A DNA stretch of 64,000 bases from Methanimicrococcus blatticola (GTDB lineage: Archaea; Halobacteriota; Methanosarcinia; Methanosarcinales; Methanosarcinaceae): contig NZ_SNYS01000005.1 in the NCBI RefSeq assembly GCF_004363215.1, positions 62,001 to 126,000 on the forward strand. Direction: 5' to 3'. The notes beneath the pieces are model-generated. The model was not told where the DNA came from. It was given only the letters and a program-made list of their open reading frames with translations, and made no database searches. Below, piece by piece: positions 1 to 8,676 of the stretch; the stretch's first letter is position 1, and each line of letters opens with the position of its first letter. The translations under genes were made by a program, and so were the position numbers.

Positions 1-787
1 AACCGCCCCGTTTGAAGCGACCAGATTCACGGGCTTGATGTGATTGTCCGGCAAAAAAACCTTATTGCCGACACCGTCTGTCACAATGCCGCCGGCTTCT
101 TTGACAATCAATTGGCCGGCACCGATATCAATCAACCGCAATGTGCGGCGAACATCAATAAAAGCGTCGATTTTGCCGGCCGCGACATAACACAATTCAA
201 GCGCGACGCTTCCGAGAACACGCACTTTTTGAACGCGGGAGCAGAGTTTGGCAGCGCGGTCTGTGTTTTGGCGGTACCCGTAAGCACTGATTGTTAACTC
301 GCGAACGGTTGATGCTTTGGATGAAGTAATCTTTTTGCCGTTCATGTAAGCGCCTTTTCCGGCCTCGGCGTAAAACTCATCTCCATTGGCTAAATTGCAG
401 ACGTAACCGAAATAAATGCCTGTTAAATCGGGTTTGGAAAAAGCGATAGAAACGCTGTAAAACGGAATATCATGAATCGCGTTTGTTGTCCCGTCCAGCG
501 GATCAACAATAACTGCAAACTCAAGATTATTGACATCGCCGATAATTGTTTCGCCGAGCTCTTCGCTGATGATGCGAACCGAGCGGCCGGATTCTTTGAA
601 GCGTTTAATCATAGCGTCTTCGGCCGCCAAATCGATACGTTTTGTATCGGTCCCGTCGGCACCGATAAACATAAACTCATCCGCCTCATTCGTGCCTTCC
701 AAAAATGAAATAGCAGCGCGGATATCCGCATAAACGGCGCGGCAAAGTTCCAACAATTCGGGATTCGGAGAAGAATTTTCAGACATA
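1..787 (-). CDS. Inositol monophosphatase / fructose-1,6-bisphosphatase family protein (3' end missing)
   Basis: I translated the minus strand from the ATG at 785-787; the frame stays open to the window edge, so about 262 residues are visible and the C-terminus is lost. The product belongs to the Mg-dependent, Li-sensitive sugar/inositol phosphatase family. Visible marks are the metal-binding motif DPLDGTTN (about residue 96) after an upstream EELGE glutamate, and the second metal site, seen as LIDIGAGQLIVKEAGG near residue 217. Archaeal members usually hydrolyse both fructose-1,6-bisphosphate and inositol phosphates, acting in gluconeogenesis or lipid-inositol synthesis. Which substrate is used here cannot be told from sequence. 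A 1.3-kb repeat-filled gap separates it from the tat genes. Confidence 0.88.
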
Positions 788-904
788 ATAATCATTTAAA
801 CAATAAAGTAAAGATATGAAATATGAATGAAAATTCGTTCTTTGCTTTAAATAAATGCCGTTTTACAGAAAATGAAAAAAAGATTTAAAGAAAAATAAAA
901 ACTC

Positions 905-1087
905 AAAACAACAATTTGATAGAATAAAAAAAGCAAAAGCAGTAATTTGAAAAATAAAAAAAGCAAAAACAACGATTTGATAAAATAGAAAAAGCAAAAG
1001 CAGCAATTTGAAAAATAAGAAAAAGCAAAAACAACGATTTGATAAAATAGAAAAAGCAAAGCAACGGTTTGATAAAATAATAAAAAG
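905..1087. repeat. Tandem repeat, about 31-bp units
   Basis: About six degenerate A-rich units of 30-32 bp, alternating between a form starting AATTTGAAAAATAA and one starting GATTTGATAAAATAG, so the higher-order period is about 62 bp. Each unit contains AAAGCAAAA. The long Phe/Leu-rich open frames on the minus strand here are by-products of the repeat. Noncoding; function unknown. Confidence 0.85.
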
Positions 1088-1100
1088 ACGGAACAACCGA

Positions 1101-1956
1101 CTCCAACGCGAGTTTCATGAGCGAAGCGAATGAAAGGAGGCGTTGGAGATTCTTCCCATCCGTTGATAAAAACAACATAAACTGAGGACATTATAGACGA
1201 GAACTTGCCAAAGAATTTACCGTCTCAAACTCGGCTGAAACGATTTTTTCAACGGCGGAGAATAAGCCGCATTTTTCAATTTTTGCTCGCTGTCGCTCAC
1301 AAAAACCGAAAATTGCGGTCGTTCATGAACTTTTCTTCAATTCAGACAAAACGAAACAACGATTTTATTATTTTAAAAACCTGAACGCCCGATAAAAACC
1401 CAAAACAAAATACCGTTTTATTTAAAGGTTTAACCGGCGTTCGTTTTTTCATTCATTTTCGGGAAAAACGATGTTTCGGCTTTCCCAAGAGAAATGAAAA
1501 AACAAAACAACCACCTCCAACGACGCGTTTCCAAGCGAAGCGAGGAAAGAAGGAGTTGGAGATTCGCCCCCATCATTTACGGTAAATAACAAAATCAATT
1601 TTTCTTCCGGAGTAATTTTATCGGGTTAGTTGGGTTTAGAGACGGCGGGGTAAGAATCCGCATTTTTCAATTTTTGCTCGCTATCGCTCACAAAAACCGA
1701 AAAATGCGGTCGTTCGTGGACTTTTCTTTAATTTAAAATGAAATCAAACATCTGTTTTCATTTATTTTTGAAACCCGAACGCCGTCTAAACCCAAAAACA
1801 AAAACAATCCGATTTTTATTTGGGGCTTAATCGGCGTTCGTTTTTTATTAATTTTCGGAAAAAATGATGTTTCGATTTAACTCAAATGAATGGAAATACA
1901 AAGTACCGCCTTCAACGATGCGTTTCCGAGCGAAGCGAGGAAAGAAGGAGTTGGAG
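1101..1956. repeat. Array of three alternating hairpin modules (family R2)
   Basis: Three inverted-repeat modules recur in fixed order C-A-B-C-A-B-C. C runs CTCCAACG...TTGGAG (1101-1148, 1515-1561, 1908-1956). A runs CCGCATTTTTC...GAAAATGCGG (1267-1318, 1658-1709). B runs GAACGCC...GGCGTTC (1383-1443, 1777-1839). The period is about 390-425 bp. Loops of A and C carry GAGCGAAGCGA or a close variant. The same modules recur near the right edge of the window. No convincing gene lies within 788-2098. Confidence 0.85.
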
Positions 1957-2098
1957 ATTCGGACTCATTCGTTGAATAAACAACATAAACAGACTATTGA
2001 GAGTTAAAGTCAACAGTACCTATTTTTTAAAACGCAGGGGAGTAAAAAACAGAAGAACAAAAATAAAGAAAAATAATAAAAAAGAAGAACAAAAGAAA

Positions 2099-2401
2099 TC
2101 AGTTTTCTTTGTTCATTTTGGCGCTGATTTCATCAAGGAGTTGGTCGTCGGTTTTGCCGGCGGTGTCAATTCCCTGTTCTTTGGCCATTGTTTGAATTTT
2201 TGATTCTTTAACTTCGGGCGTTGTGTCTTTTAAACTCTTTTCAAATTCCTGATAAGAAATTTCGGCTTCCTTTTGCGCTTTCTTAAATTCGCCGGCAGAT
2301 TTACCTGCGGAGCGGGCAAGTTCGGGAAGTTTGGATGCTCCGAAAAGCAAAACAATCACTGCAACAATAAGAATAATTTCTCCGGTTCCTGGTGTCCACA
2401 T
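2099..2401 (-). CDS. tatA: Twin-arginine translocase subunit TatA/E
   Basis: 100 residues, normal for TatA. It has a short N-terminus, one membrane helix (about residues 8-22, IILIVAVIVLLFGASKLPEL), the Phe-Gly hinge (FG at about 20-21) and an amphipathic helix ELARSAGKSAGEFKKAQKE, followed by an acidic tail with an EQGIDTAGKTDDQLLDEI segment. TatA monomers assemble into the pore-forming part of the Tat system, which exports folded proteins across the cytoplasmic membrane. It lies 140 bp from a second tatA and close to tatC, so the three form a tat locus. Stop is TGA. Confidence 0.93.
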   Translation of the reverse strand: MWTPGTGEIILIVAVIVLLFGASKLPELARSAGKSAGEFKKAQKEAEISYQEFEKSLKDTTPEVKESKIQTMAKEQGIDTAGKTDDQLLDEISAKMNKEN

Positions 2402-2539
2402 TATTTTTAACCTCTCTCAATTTTTAATTAAATAAACCAAACGGCACATTACTTAACTGTAATTACTTAACTTGTACTTTGTCAATGAATAATAATCATA
2501 TAAATTTATTGTTCAGCATTTTTTTCAATTTGATAATAT

Positions 2540-2890
2540 TTAAGCCTCTTCCTTTGAATTTTCGATTGCGTCAGCACCGTCATTCATTTTAGCGGAAATC
2601 AAAACCAATAACTCATCTGCGGTTTTTCCTTCCGTTTGAATACCGGCATCTTCTGCCATTTTTAAAATTTTTTCATTCAAAGCTGCTGATTCTTGTTTTT
2701 TCTTCTCGGCGATTTCACGATTCAATTCATCAAAACCACTGAGATCAAATTCGGCCGCCTTCTGAGCCGTTTTAAATTCCCCCAACGCACCGCCGACGGC
2801 ACGCGCTAACTCGGGGAGTTTGTTCGGGCCGAATAAAACCAGAACAATAATTAAAACGAAAACAACTTCGCCGAATCCGAGTGACAACAT
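2540..2890 (-). CDS. tatA: Twin-arginine translocase subunit TatA/E (second copy)
   Basis: 116 residues. Same plan as its neighbour: N-terminal membrane helix (about 8-24, VVFVLIIVLVLFGPNKLPEL), FGPNKLPELAR hinge and amphipathic helix, then a charged tail containing the shared C-terminal block seen here as EDAGIQTEGKTADELL. The shared tail motif in both copies points to duplication inside this lineage and is not part of the basic TatA fold. Downstream of tatC in transcription order and probably co-transcribed with it, with about 100 bp between. One copy may play a TatB-like role; sequence cannot decide this. Confidence 0.93.
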   Translation of the reverse strand: MLSLGFGEVVFVLIIVLVLFGPNKLPELARAVGGALGEFKTAQKAAEFDLSGFDELNREIAEKKKQESAALNEKILKMAEDAGIQTEGKTADELLVLISAKMNDGADAIENSKEEA

Positions 2891-2988
2891 AGTAAATTTA
2901 CATTCAGATTAATGCTTATAAAGATTTTCATTGTCTGTCATTATTTTTTGTTTTAAATAATCAGATAATAAATAATAACAGCACCCAC

Positions 2989-3900
2989 TTAAACAAACTT
3001 CAGCAGAATTAAGCTGAATTCAAAAAGAATGACAAGCGCAACGCCGGCAATTAATTGAGAAACCATCGTCGGATCAGGCGCAACCAAAAAAGCGAATCCG
3101 ATTAAACTGCCGTAAACAACCAATCTGCCTTTACGAAGCGTTTTCTCTTCAACGATTCCCATACGAACAACGGAAACCATCAAAAGCGGAATCTGAAAAA
3201 CCAAGCCGAATCCCAAGACCAGTGAAATAATCGTATTGAACGTTTCACCGAGACCGATTTGAGCAACAGCTGTTTGATCGGAATAGAACAAGACATAATT
3301 CAAAAACAGCGGCAGAACGATAAAATACGCCAACGCTGACCCCAATATAAATAATATGAATGACAGCGGCACAACTTTAATCAAAAATTTGCGCTCATTT
3401 TTATAAAGCCCGCGGGACATGAATTTAAACAGCTCATACATCAAAAGCGGGAAAAAGATACAAATTGCTGCCGCGATTGATAATTTCAAACGAACCATCA
3501 AATATTCCGTCGGGGAATAAATCGACATAATCACGCTTTCCGGAATGAGTTTATCCCAAAGATACGCGACAACATCGCCCGAAAACGGGTAGAACAAAAC
3601 AGCACCGATCAGCAATGCTGCGCCGGCGATGATAATGCGGTTGCGAAGTTCTTTGAGGTGACCGACAACATGTTCTTCATAATCGCCTTCCGGCCTTTTC
3701 TTACCCGATTCCTGCGGCGGAAGAACTTCCGGAGAAGATGCAGCCGTGGCCGTTGAAGAGTTGGAGGAATTACTTGAAGGATTAGGATTACTTGAAGGAT
3801 TGGTATCAATTGAATGAATGGCATCATTTGAATGAATGGCATCATTTGAATGATTGGTATCATTTGAATGATTATTACCCTCATTTGCTCCCGAAGTCAT
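2989..3900 (-). CDS. tatC: Sec-independent translocase subunit TatC, divergent
   Basis: 303 residues; the usual length is about 250. The excess is an N-terminal Asn/Ser-rich tail (residues 1-75) built from repeated HSND and NPSS units. The TatC core starts at GHLKELRNRI (about residue 80) and shows six hydrophobic helices. TatC binds the twin-arginine signal peptide at the membrane. Two normally conserved sites are altered: the F-E-x-P motif reads FQIP, so the membrane glutamate is a glutamine, and the TPPD motif reads APDPTMVSQ. A second TatC gene lies divergently 234 bp away. TatC identity is firm; full function alone is uncertain. Confidence 0.9.
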   Translation of the reverse strand: MTSGANEGNNHSNDTNHSNDAIHSNDAIHSIDTNPSSNPNPSSNSSNSSTATAASSPEVLPPQESGKKRPEGDYEEHVVGHLKELRNRIIIAGAALLIGAVLFYPFSGDVVAYLWDKLIPESVIMSIYSPTEYLMVRLKLSIAAAICIFFPLLMYELFKFMSRGLYKNERKFLIKVVPLSFILFILGSALAYFIVLPLFLNYVLFYSDQTAVAQIGLGETFNTIISLVLGFGLVFQIPLLMVSVVRMGIVEEKTLRKGRLVVYGSLIGFAFLVAPDPTMVSQLIAGVALVILFEFSLILLKFV

Positions 3901-4041
3901 GTCATATCCCCATTATGAATTTAAAAACAGATGTTTTAATTTTGGTTAATAAAAACACGGTAAGATTTAAACATAACCATTAAAACTGACAAAATCCGAA
4001 AAAAAGACATAACCTTTTTATTTAACGCCATTATTCAACTC

Positions 4042-4084
4042 ACGGGTAAGTTTTAAAAACCCGTATGGTGTGATAAAAATCACC
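4042..4084. promoter_or_regulatory. Two adjacent hairpins between divergent tatC genes
   Basis: ACGGGT (4042-4047) pairs with ACCCGT (4059-4064). GGTGTGAT (4067-4074) pairs imperfectly with ATCACC (4079-4084). They sit in the 234-bp divergent intergenic region, just upstream of the second tatC. They could be an operator or a leader structure; role inferred only from position. Confidence 0.4.
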
Positions 4085-4134
4085 TTTAATAGTTTTAAAT
4101 TTGTTTTCAAAACAGACTAAATCAGGATTGTGAT

Positions 4135-5391
4135 ATTATCGTTGAGCTGTCAGAAGGAATCCAGTTTCTTTTCAAATTTTTAGAATCCATCAAAAAGAAA
4201 CTGATTATTTTATTCGCTGTTTTTTTGGTTGCTGCCGTAATAGCATACCCGGTAACGGACTTTATCATCAGCGATGCCATTGACCGCAGCTTACCGCATA
4301 ATGTCAATAACCCGTTAAAAGAAAGTTTTGACCAGCTTTTGGTTGTTTATGACGGACCATTTACCGTTGATGATTTGAATATCACGGAATTGCTGAACGA
4401 TCCCGATAAAAAAATTATGCTTTACACGTCTCCCGTAAATGTATCGGAGGCGGAAAACGTTGTTCAGAACGTCATCATTGAAAATACGGAAAAAATATCC
4501 GCATTAGATATTCTGTCACTTTATATTCTCGGTGAAAGCGAATACACGCTCAGCGAAGTTTTAGACTTAATCATACAGGGCGGAACGGAAGAGTTAACAA
4601 TTGAAAATCTGTCAAACTCATCCGAAGTTGTCATTTGGCAGGTAACCCCGTATGAAAAAGACATCACAAAAATAAGTACGGTTGAAGAAATCGGAAAAGA
4701 TTTTGAAAACATTACAGGCCGCGAACCGATGTTTACAATCGCGCATGTTGAAAAAGAAGAAAAAAGTGATTCAAGCAACCCGATTGTCGTTTATACAAAA
4801 CCGCTTGAAGTGCCGCTCTTAAAATTGAAAATGTCAATCATCATCGCAATTATTGTGATGTTGCCAATCCTGTTCTACATGACCGGAAAAGAAATAACGA
4901 AATATGTCGACACCAAAAAACTGAATTTAAAGGATAAAATTCCGTTCAAAAGAAAGTGGTTGATATTAATCGTTATCGTCATGTTTATTTCATTTATCAT
5001 CGGCGCGCTTTACTCTTATCTTTTCATGGCACCGCTGTTCATTCAATTCCTTTATATCAGCGCAGCCGCCTCAGGCGCACAGGCAACTTATTCGATTTAT
5101 GAATTTGTCAGTTTTATCGCACTGATGACATTAATCTTCGGTTTCATCTTTGAATTCCCATTAGTGACATTTATACTAAACCGTCTCGGAATCGTTCAAA
5201 AAAGAATGCTGACAAAATACAGAAAACATGCTTACGTCTTATTTATCATACTGGCCGCCGTCATTACGCCGCCGGATGTGATCAGCCAGATTATCGTTGC
5301 CATTCCGATGATTTTCTTCTATGAAATCAGCATTATCATTGTCAAAATATTCGGCAGAAAAGACCCGCCGATCGGAACAAATCTGATTTAA
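4135..5391 (+). CDS. Second TatC-family protein with large external insertion
   Basis: The C-terminal half is clear TatC: FGFIFEFPLVTF with the family F-E-x-P glutamate, then ITPPDVISQ and PMIFFYEISI. Between the first membrane helix and the second (about residue 235) lies an insertion of about 185 residues, probably extracytoplasmic, replacing the usual short loop. The start is unclear. The frame is open from 4099, but no ATG, GTG or TTG precedes the TTG at 4225, which would cut into helix 1. An AGGA at 4124-4127 is well placed for an ATT start at 4135, chosen here (418 residues). It keeps both TatC marks that its neighbour has lost, so the two may work as a pair. Confidence 0.75.
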   Translation: MIVELSEGIQFLFKFLESIKKKLIILFAVFLVAAVIAYPVTDFIISDAIDRSLPHNVNNPLKESFDQLLVVYDGPFTVDDLNITELLNDPDKKIMLYTSPVNVSEAENVVQNVIIENTEKISALDILSLYILGESEYTLSEVLDLIIQGGTEELTIENLSNSSEVVIWQVTPYEKDITKISTVEEIGKDFENITGREPMFTIAHVEKEEKSDSSNPIVVYTKPLEVPLLKLKMSIIIAIIVMLPILFYMTGKEITKYVDTKKLNLKDKIPFKRKWLILIVIVMFISFIIGALYSYLFMAPLFIQFLYISAAASGAQATYSIYEFVSFIALMTLIFGFIFEFPLVTFILNRLGIVQKRMLTKYRKHAYVLFIILAAVITPPDVISQIIVAIPMIFFYEISIIIVKIFGRKDPPIGTNLI

Positions 5392-5420
5392 AGAAGATTG
5401 AGTGCTAAGCCGAAAATTAA

Positions 5421-5438
5421 GCCTGAAAAAATTCAGGC
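5421..5438. terminator. Bidirectional hairpin between convergent genes
   Basis: Perfect inverted repeat GCCTGAA-AAAA-TTCAGGC between the ends of the second tatC (+) and the DUF3307 gene (-). It overlaps the DUF3307 stop codon and is flanked by A/T-rich sequence. Position suggests a shared terminator. Confidence 0.5.
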
Positions 5439-6275
5439 AAAAACGACAAAGATAATGAAATAGACAATAAGCGTTGCCAACACGCTGTAAAGTGTGCCGA
5501 TTAAGAAATATTCGGCAAACATTTTATTTTTTGAGATTTGATCATATCGCGCAATGGATTTAGCCGTCATCACCAACCCCAATGCTGCATATTGGCCGAT
5601 GCCGATAAAAATGCCCATTAAAAAGCGTTCCAGATTTCCGATGGTTGCGCCTGCGCCGGCAATAGACTCGATTTCATCACCGTTTTCATTTGTTTTTTGA
5701 ACCGGCTGATATTTTTCGAAAATCTTTTTAAAACAGATATTAACCGGCTTCACAATGATAACTGCAAAAAGAGCGTATTTGAAAAACATATAAATTTCAG
5801 GAGAAAGGTTAACCGACCCGGCAAGCTCGGAGAGAATAACAGCGGCAATGACAACGATAATTAAATGAAGCGTCTGATCCGCAAGATAAATGATTCTTTT
5901 AAATTCTCCGTTTGAGTTGAATTTCCGGTTACTCAATTTAGATCCTCCATCGGCGAATTCATATTTTCCGTCATTTGACTCAGACTCATTGCGACCGACT
6001 GTCATTTCAAAAACGCATTTGATAAGATCAATAACAGCATGAGAAAGAACAGTGAGTACAACAATTCCGATTGTGATTACATTTAGAAATCCAAGAAACG
6101 CCAATCCAACCAGGAGGAGAACAAACGGAACGGCATAAAGACCGGAGTGGATAAGCGTATTCTGAATGCTGTTTTCTTTAGATTGTGCCATTTTGTTTGT
6201 CTGCAGATAATAATCGCCGATAAAATGACACAGAAGAAGCATAACCAAATAAAAAGAAAATGAAATTGTTAACAT
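5433..6275 (-). CDS. DUF3307-type integral membrane protein
   Basis: 280 residues if read from the ATG at 6273-6275. An upstream frame extension exists, but this ATG overlaps the satD stop as TAATG, a sign of translational coupling. The N-terminus, LLLCHFIGDYYLQTNKMA followed by HSGLYAVPF, matches the DUF3307 signature of a helix with HF-x-x-D-x-x-x-Q. At least six hydrophobic segments are present, with a hydrophilic loop near residues 95-120. Function is unknown; the family is often next to SatD-type genes, as here. Confidence 0.8.
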   Translation of the reverse strand: MLTISFSFYLVMLLLCHFIGDYYLQTNKMAQSKENSIQNTLIHSGLYAVPFVLLLVGLAFLGFLNVITIGIVVLTVLSHAVIDLIKCVFEMTVGRNESESNDGKYEFADGGSKLSNRKFNSNGEFKRIIYLADQTLHLIIVVIAAVILSELAGSVNLSPEIYMFFKYALFAVIIVKPVNICFKKIFEKYQPVQKTNENGDEIESIAGAGATIGNLERFLMGIFIGIGQYAALGLVMTAKSIARYDQISKNKMFAEYFLIGTLYSVLATLIVYFIIFVVFA

Positions 6276-6940
6276 TATTTGTTTCCCCAATGATTTTGAA
6301 GTGTTGCGCACACTGATTTTTTCAAACGCAGATAATTGTAATATCCCGTACTTTGAATTTTAGAATTAACTGTTTGGACGGTAATATTTAATAAACTTGC
6401 CAAATTTTTTTGAGGGATTGCTGTATCATATCCGAAATTTAAAACGCTTTGCTTAACCAGTTCCCGCTGCGTATTTCTCCATTTACTTTCCGTAAAATCA
6501 CAAAGTCTTAAACTTTCATTTACAACGTCCATAAAATCGGTTTTTTCGGTTGCTTCAATCAAAATTTTTGACTTTTTATAATCGTTATGATTGTGAATCG
6601 AATTGATTGCGTTTCGCGCGCACCAATAAGCCGGGCCGTCCGCGCCCGTACTGGAGGAAAAATTAATTTCCGTATCAATTCCACCGATTCCGATTCCGAA
6701 ACGAACTTCCACCGGATCCAGCATAAATTTTATTTTATCTGTGATTTCAAGCAAATGATCCGCTTTTTTCAAAAGTCCTTGGAATTCATCTCCCAACGTA
6801 ACAACAAAAGCAGAAGCGAGATCTCCTTCATATTCAGAATTAATAGATGAAATAACATCTTTCAAATGTCTTTGAAACTTGTTTCTGTCTTTTATTTTTC
6901 GAGAAGATATGATGTCCCCGATAACGGCAAAATAAATCAT
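6275..6940 (-). CDS. SatD-family protein with C-terminal helix-turn-helix
   Basis: 221 residues. The N-terminus, MIYFAVIGDIISSRKIKDR, and the central VTLGDEFQGLL and FGIGIGGIDT motifs identify the SatD family, which resembles nucleotide-cyclase-like folds. The C-terminal part (about 175-205, NLASLLNITVQTVNSKIQ) reads as a helix-turn-helix, so it is probably a DNA-binding regulator. The 330 bp upstream carry several AGTAAT-N2-ATTACT palindromes, which suggests autoregulation (inference). It is translationally coupled to the DUF3307 membrane protein downstream. SatD was named from an acid-tolerance locus in Streptococcus; its biochemical role is unclear. Confidence 0.82.
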   Translation of the reverse strand: MIYFAVIGDIISSRKIKDRNKFQRHLKDVISSINSEYEGDLASAFVVTLGDEFQGLLKKADHLLEITDKIKFMLDPVEVRFGIGIGGIDTEINFSSSTGADGPAYWCARNAINSIHNHNDYKKSKILIEATEKTDFMDVVNESLRLCDFTESKWRNTQRELVKQSVLNFGYDTAIPQKNLASLLNITVQTVNSKIQSTGYYNYLRLKKSVCATLQNHWGNK

Positions 6941-6991
6941 TAAAATCCCTGATTCCTATTTTTAGATTTGACTAAAGTTTAGAGTTAATTA

Positions 6992-7247
6992 AGTAATAAA
7001 TTACTGATTTTCAAAATATAAGTAGTTTATTACTTAAAATTAAAAATTCAGTAATTTATTACTTAATTTGAAAAATCAAAAAATGAAACAGAAAAATGAA
7101 ACAGAAAAAATGAAACAGGAAAGATAAAACAGGAAAGATAAAACAGGAAATATGAAAAGGAATCAGTAATAAAATACTGATTTCAAAGATATAAGCAGAA
7201 TATTACTTAAATCAAAAATATAAGTAAAATATAAGCAGAATTTTACT
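6992..7247. promoter_or_regulatory. Repeated AGTAAT-N2-ATTACT palindromes (operator candidates)
   Basis: Two perfect copies (6992-7005, 7050-7063), a one-mismatch copy (7021-7034), and degenerate copies at 7165-7178, 7194-7207 and 7234-7247, all in the 331-bp gap upstream of satD and downstream of the DJ-1-like gene. Between them (7080-7160) lies a short A-rich tandem repeat around ATGAAACAG. Multiple dyads upstream of a gene coding for an HTH protein look like an operator array. Confidence 0.55.
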
Positions 7248-7271
7248 TAAACCAAAAAAAGTAAAAAAGAA

Positions 7272-7799
7272 TTAATTGTCGGAAATTGCCGAAACCACCG
7301 TCTCGCCGAACTCTGCGGCACATTCCGGTCCGTTTGCCGTAACAATTTTTCCGTCTTTAACAACTGCTTTTCCTTTTAAATCAGCACCGGCTTTTTTCAT
7401 TTCAGCAATCGCATCGTCTGCCGGGAAAATGGAAGCCGCTTTTCCTTCTAAAAGACCGGCTTTTGCCAAAACAACAGGCGAAATACAGATTGCGGAAACG
7501 ACTTTTTCGGATTCAAAAGCCTTGTTTAAAAGTGCGTGAAGCTTTGAGTTATCCCAAAGAAAAACTTTGGAGCCGCCGCCGCCGGAAATGACGATTGCAT
7601 CATACTCATCTGCCAATGCGTCATCAATTAAAATATCAACATCAACTTCGCCGCCTAAAGCACCTGTTGCTTTCCCGAGACGCGTTGACCCGACGGTTAC
7701 TTGATAGCCTTTCTGTTCAAAAACTGTACGCGGTTCAAAAAATTCCTCATCTCTGAAACGTTCCGGCGCAACAATCATTAAAATTTTCTTTGACTCCAT
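7272..7799 (-). CDS. DJ-1/PfpI family protein
   Basis: 175 residues from the ATG at 7797-7799, preceded by AAGGTGA. DJ-1/PfpI fold: KKILMIVAPERFRDEEF at the start, the loop VISGGGGSKVFLWD, and the nucleophile elbow AICISPVVLAKAGLL with its cysteine near residue 104. The usual His after the cysteine is absent (CIS), so classical protease activity is unlikely. Members act as glyoxalase/deglycase, chaperone or stress proteins. The nearest co-directional gene is DUF2110, about 40 bp upstream. Confidence 0.88.
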   Translation of the reverse strand: MESKKILMIVAPERFRDEEFFEPRTVFEQKGYQVTVGSTRLGKATGALGGEVDVDILIDDALADEYDAIVISGGGGSKVFLWDNSKLHALLNKAFESEKVVSAICISPVVLAKAGLLEGKAASIFPADDAIAEMKKAGADLKGKAVVKDGKIVTANGPECAAEFGETVVSAISDN

Positions 7800-7838
7800 T
7801 TGATTCACCTTTTAATTATTCAAATAATCATCTTTCAA

Positions 7839-8540
7839 TCATTTTTTCATTCCGAGCAAAACGCCCATTTGTACCGGCAACACTCTTCCGATTGAGGAAA
7901 CGATTCCGGGACCGTCCGTTTTTTCTTTACAAATAATAACACATTCCGTTAAACCGATTTTTTCGACGCCGTAAACATCGCGTCCGTGCCCTTTCCTTTG
8001 AAGTGCCGCTTTCACTTGAGAACGTGTCGCGCCGTTGACAAAAATACGATCCGTTGATGTTTTCTTCCAAGACCACCATTGATCAATCTGCTCTTTTGTA
8101 AAAGCGGCAGTTCCATCCGGTAAAACATGAACCGTAACAGGAAGATATGGAATCATGCCGAACCGAGCGGCGATTTGACCGGCGGTGCCTGCCCCGAGCT
8201 GTTCAAGAGATTCCGTCGTAATCGGAAGTTCAAAACCGATGTTCACCAAAATTTGATCAGGATTTATTGTTTGAATAAAACCCTTGTATGCGGTTTCGGA
8301 ATCGGAATCTGATTCGAAAGCAATTTCTTTCTTGGTGACGGGTTTTCCGAATTCTTTGTAAAGCAGATTTTCGCAAACCTCAGCATCTTCGCCATCTAAA
8401 GAAACATGAAAACGTTTGTTTTGAACAGTGACGCTGCAAGAGACTTCCAGTCCTTTAAACTCGGCATCCGTGAATGCTTTAAAAGATTGGACGGCGTTTT
8501 CTTCGGGAATATAAACAGGCTGCAGTAATTCAATTTTCAT
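7839..8540 (-). CDS. DUF2110 family archaeal protein
   Basis: 233 residues starting MKIELLQPVYIPEENA. An upstream in-frame ATG would add only MIF. I recognise the archaeal family DUF2110, found in methanogens. The sequence has no membrane segment or catalytic motif that I can name. The central stretch AARFGMIPYLPVTVHV is followed by a basic segment with KAALQRKGHGRDVYGVEKIG, which would suit RNA binding (guess). It lies directly downstream of a MarR-like regulator on the same strand. Confidence 0.78.
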   Translation of the reverse strand: MKIELLQPVYIPEENAVQSFKAFTDAEFKGLEVSCSVTVQNKRFHVSLDGEDAEVCENLLYKEFGKPVTKKEIAFESDSDSETAYKGFIQTINPDQILVNIGFELPITTESLEQLGAGTAGQIAARFGMIPYLPVTVHVLPDGTAAFTKEQIDQWWSWKKTSTDRIFVNGATRSQVKAALQRKGHGRDVYGVEKIGLTECVIICKEKTDGPGIVSSIGRVLPVQMGVLLGMKK

Positions 8541-8676
8541 AAAAATCATTTGAAATTTTAAAATAATTCATCAATAAGCATTATCATAAGCATAATCATT
8601 AATAAACACAATCAAGTTCGGATTTAACTTATTCTTTTCCTTACTCTTTTCCTTACGCGTCTCCTGACTCTTTTCC

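Noticed and set aside
847-1191. Phe/Leu-rich minus-strand frames of 77-114 residues
   Set aside because: They follow a 31-bp tandem repeat, occur in all three frames and have no ribosome-binding site.
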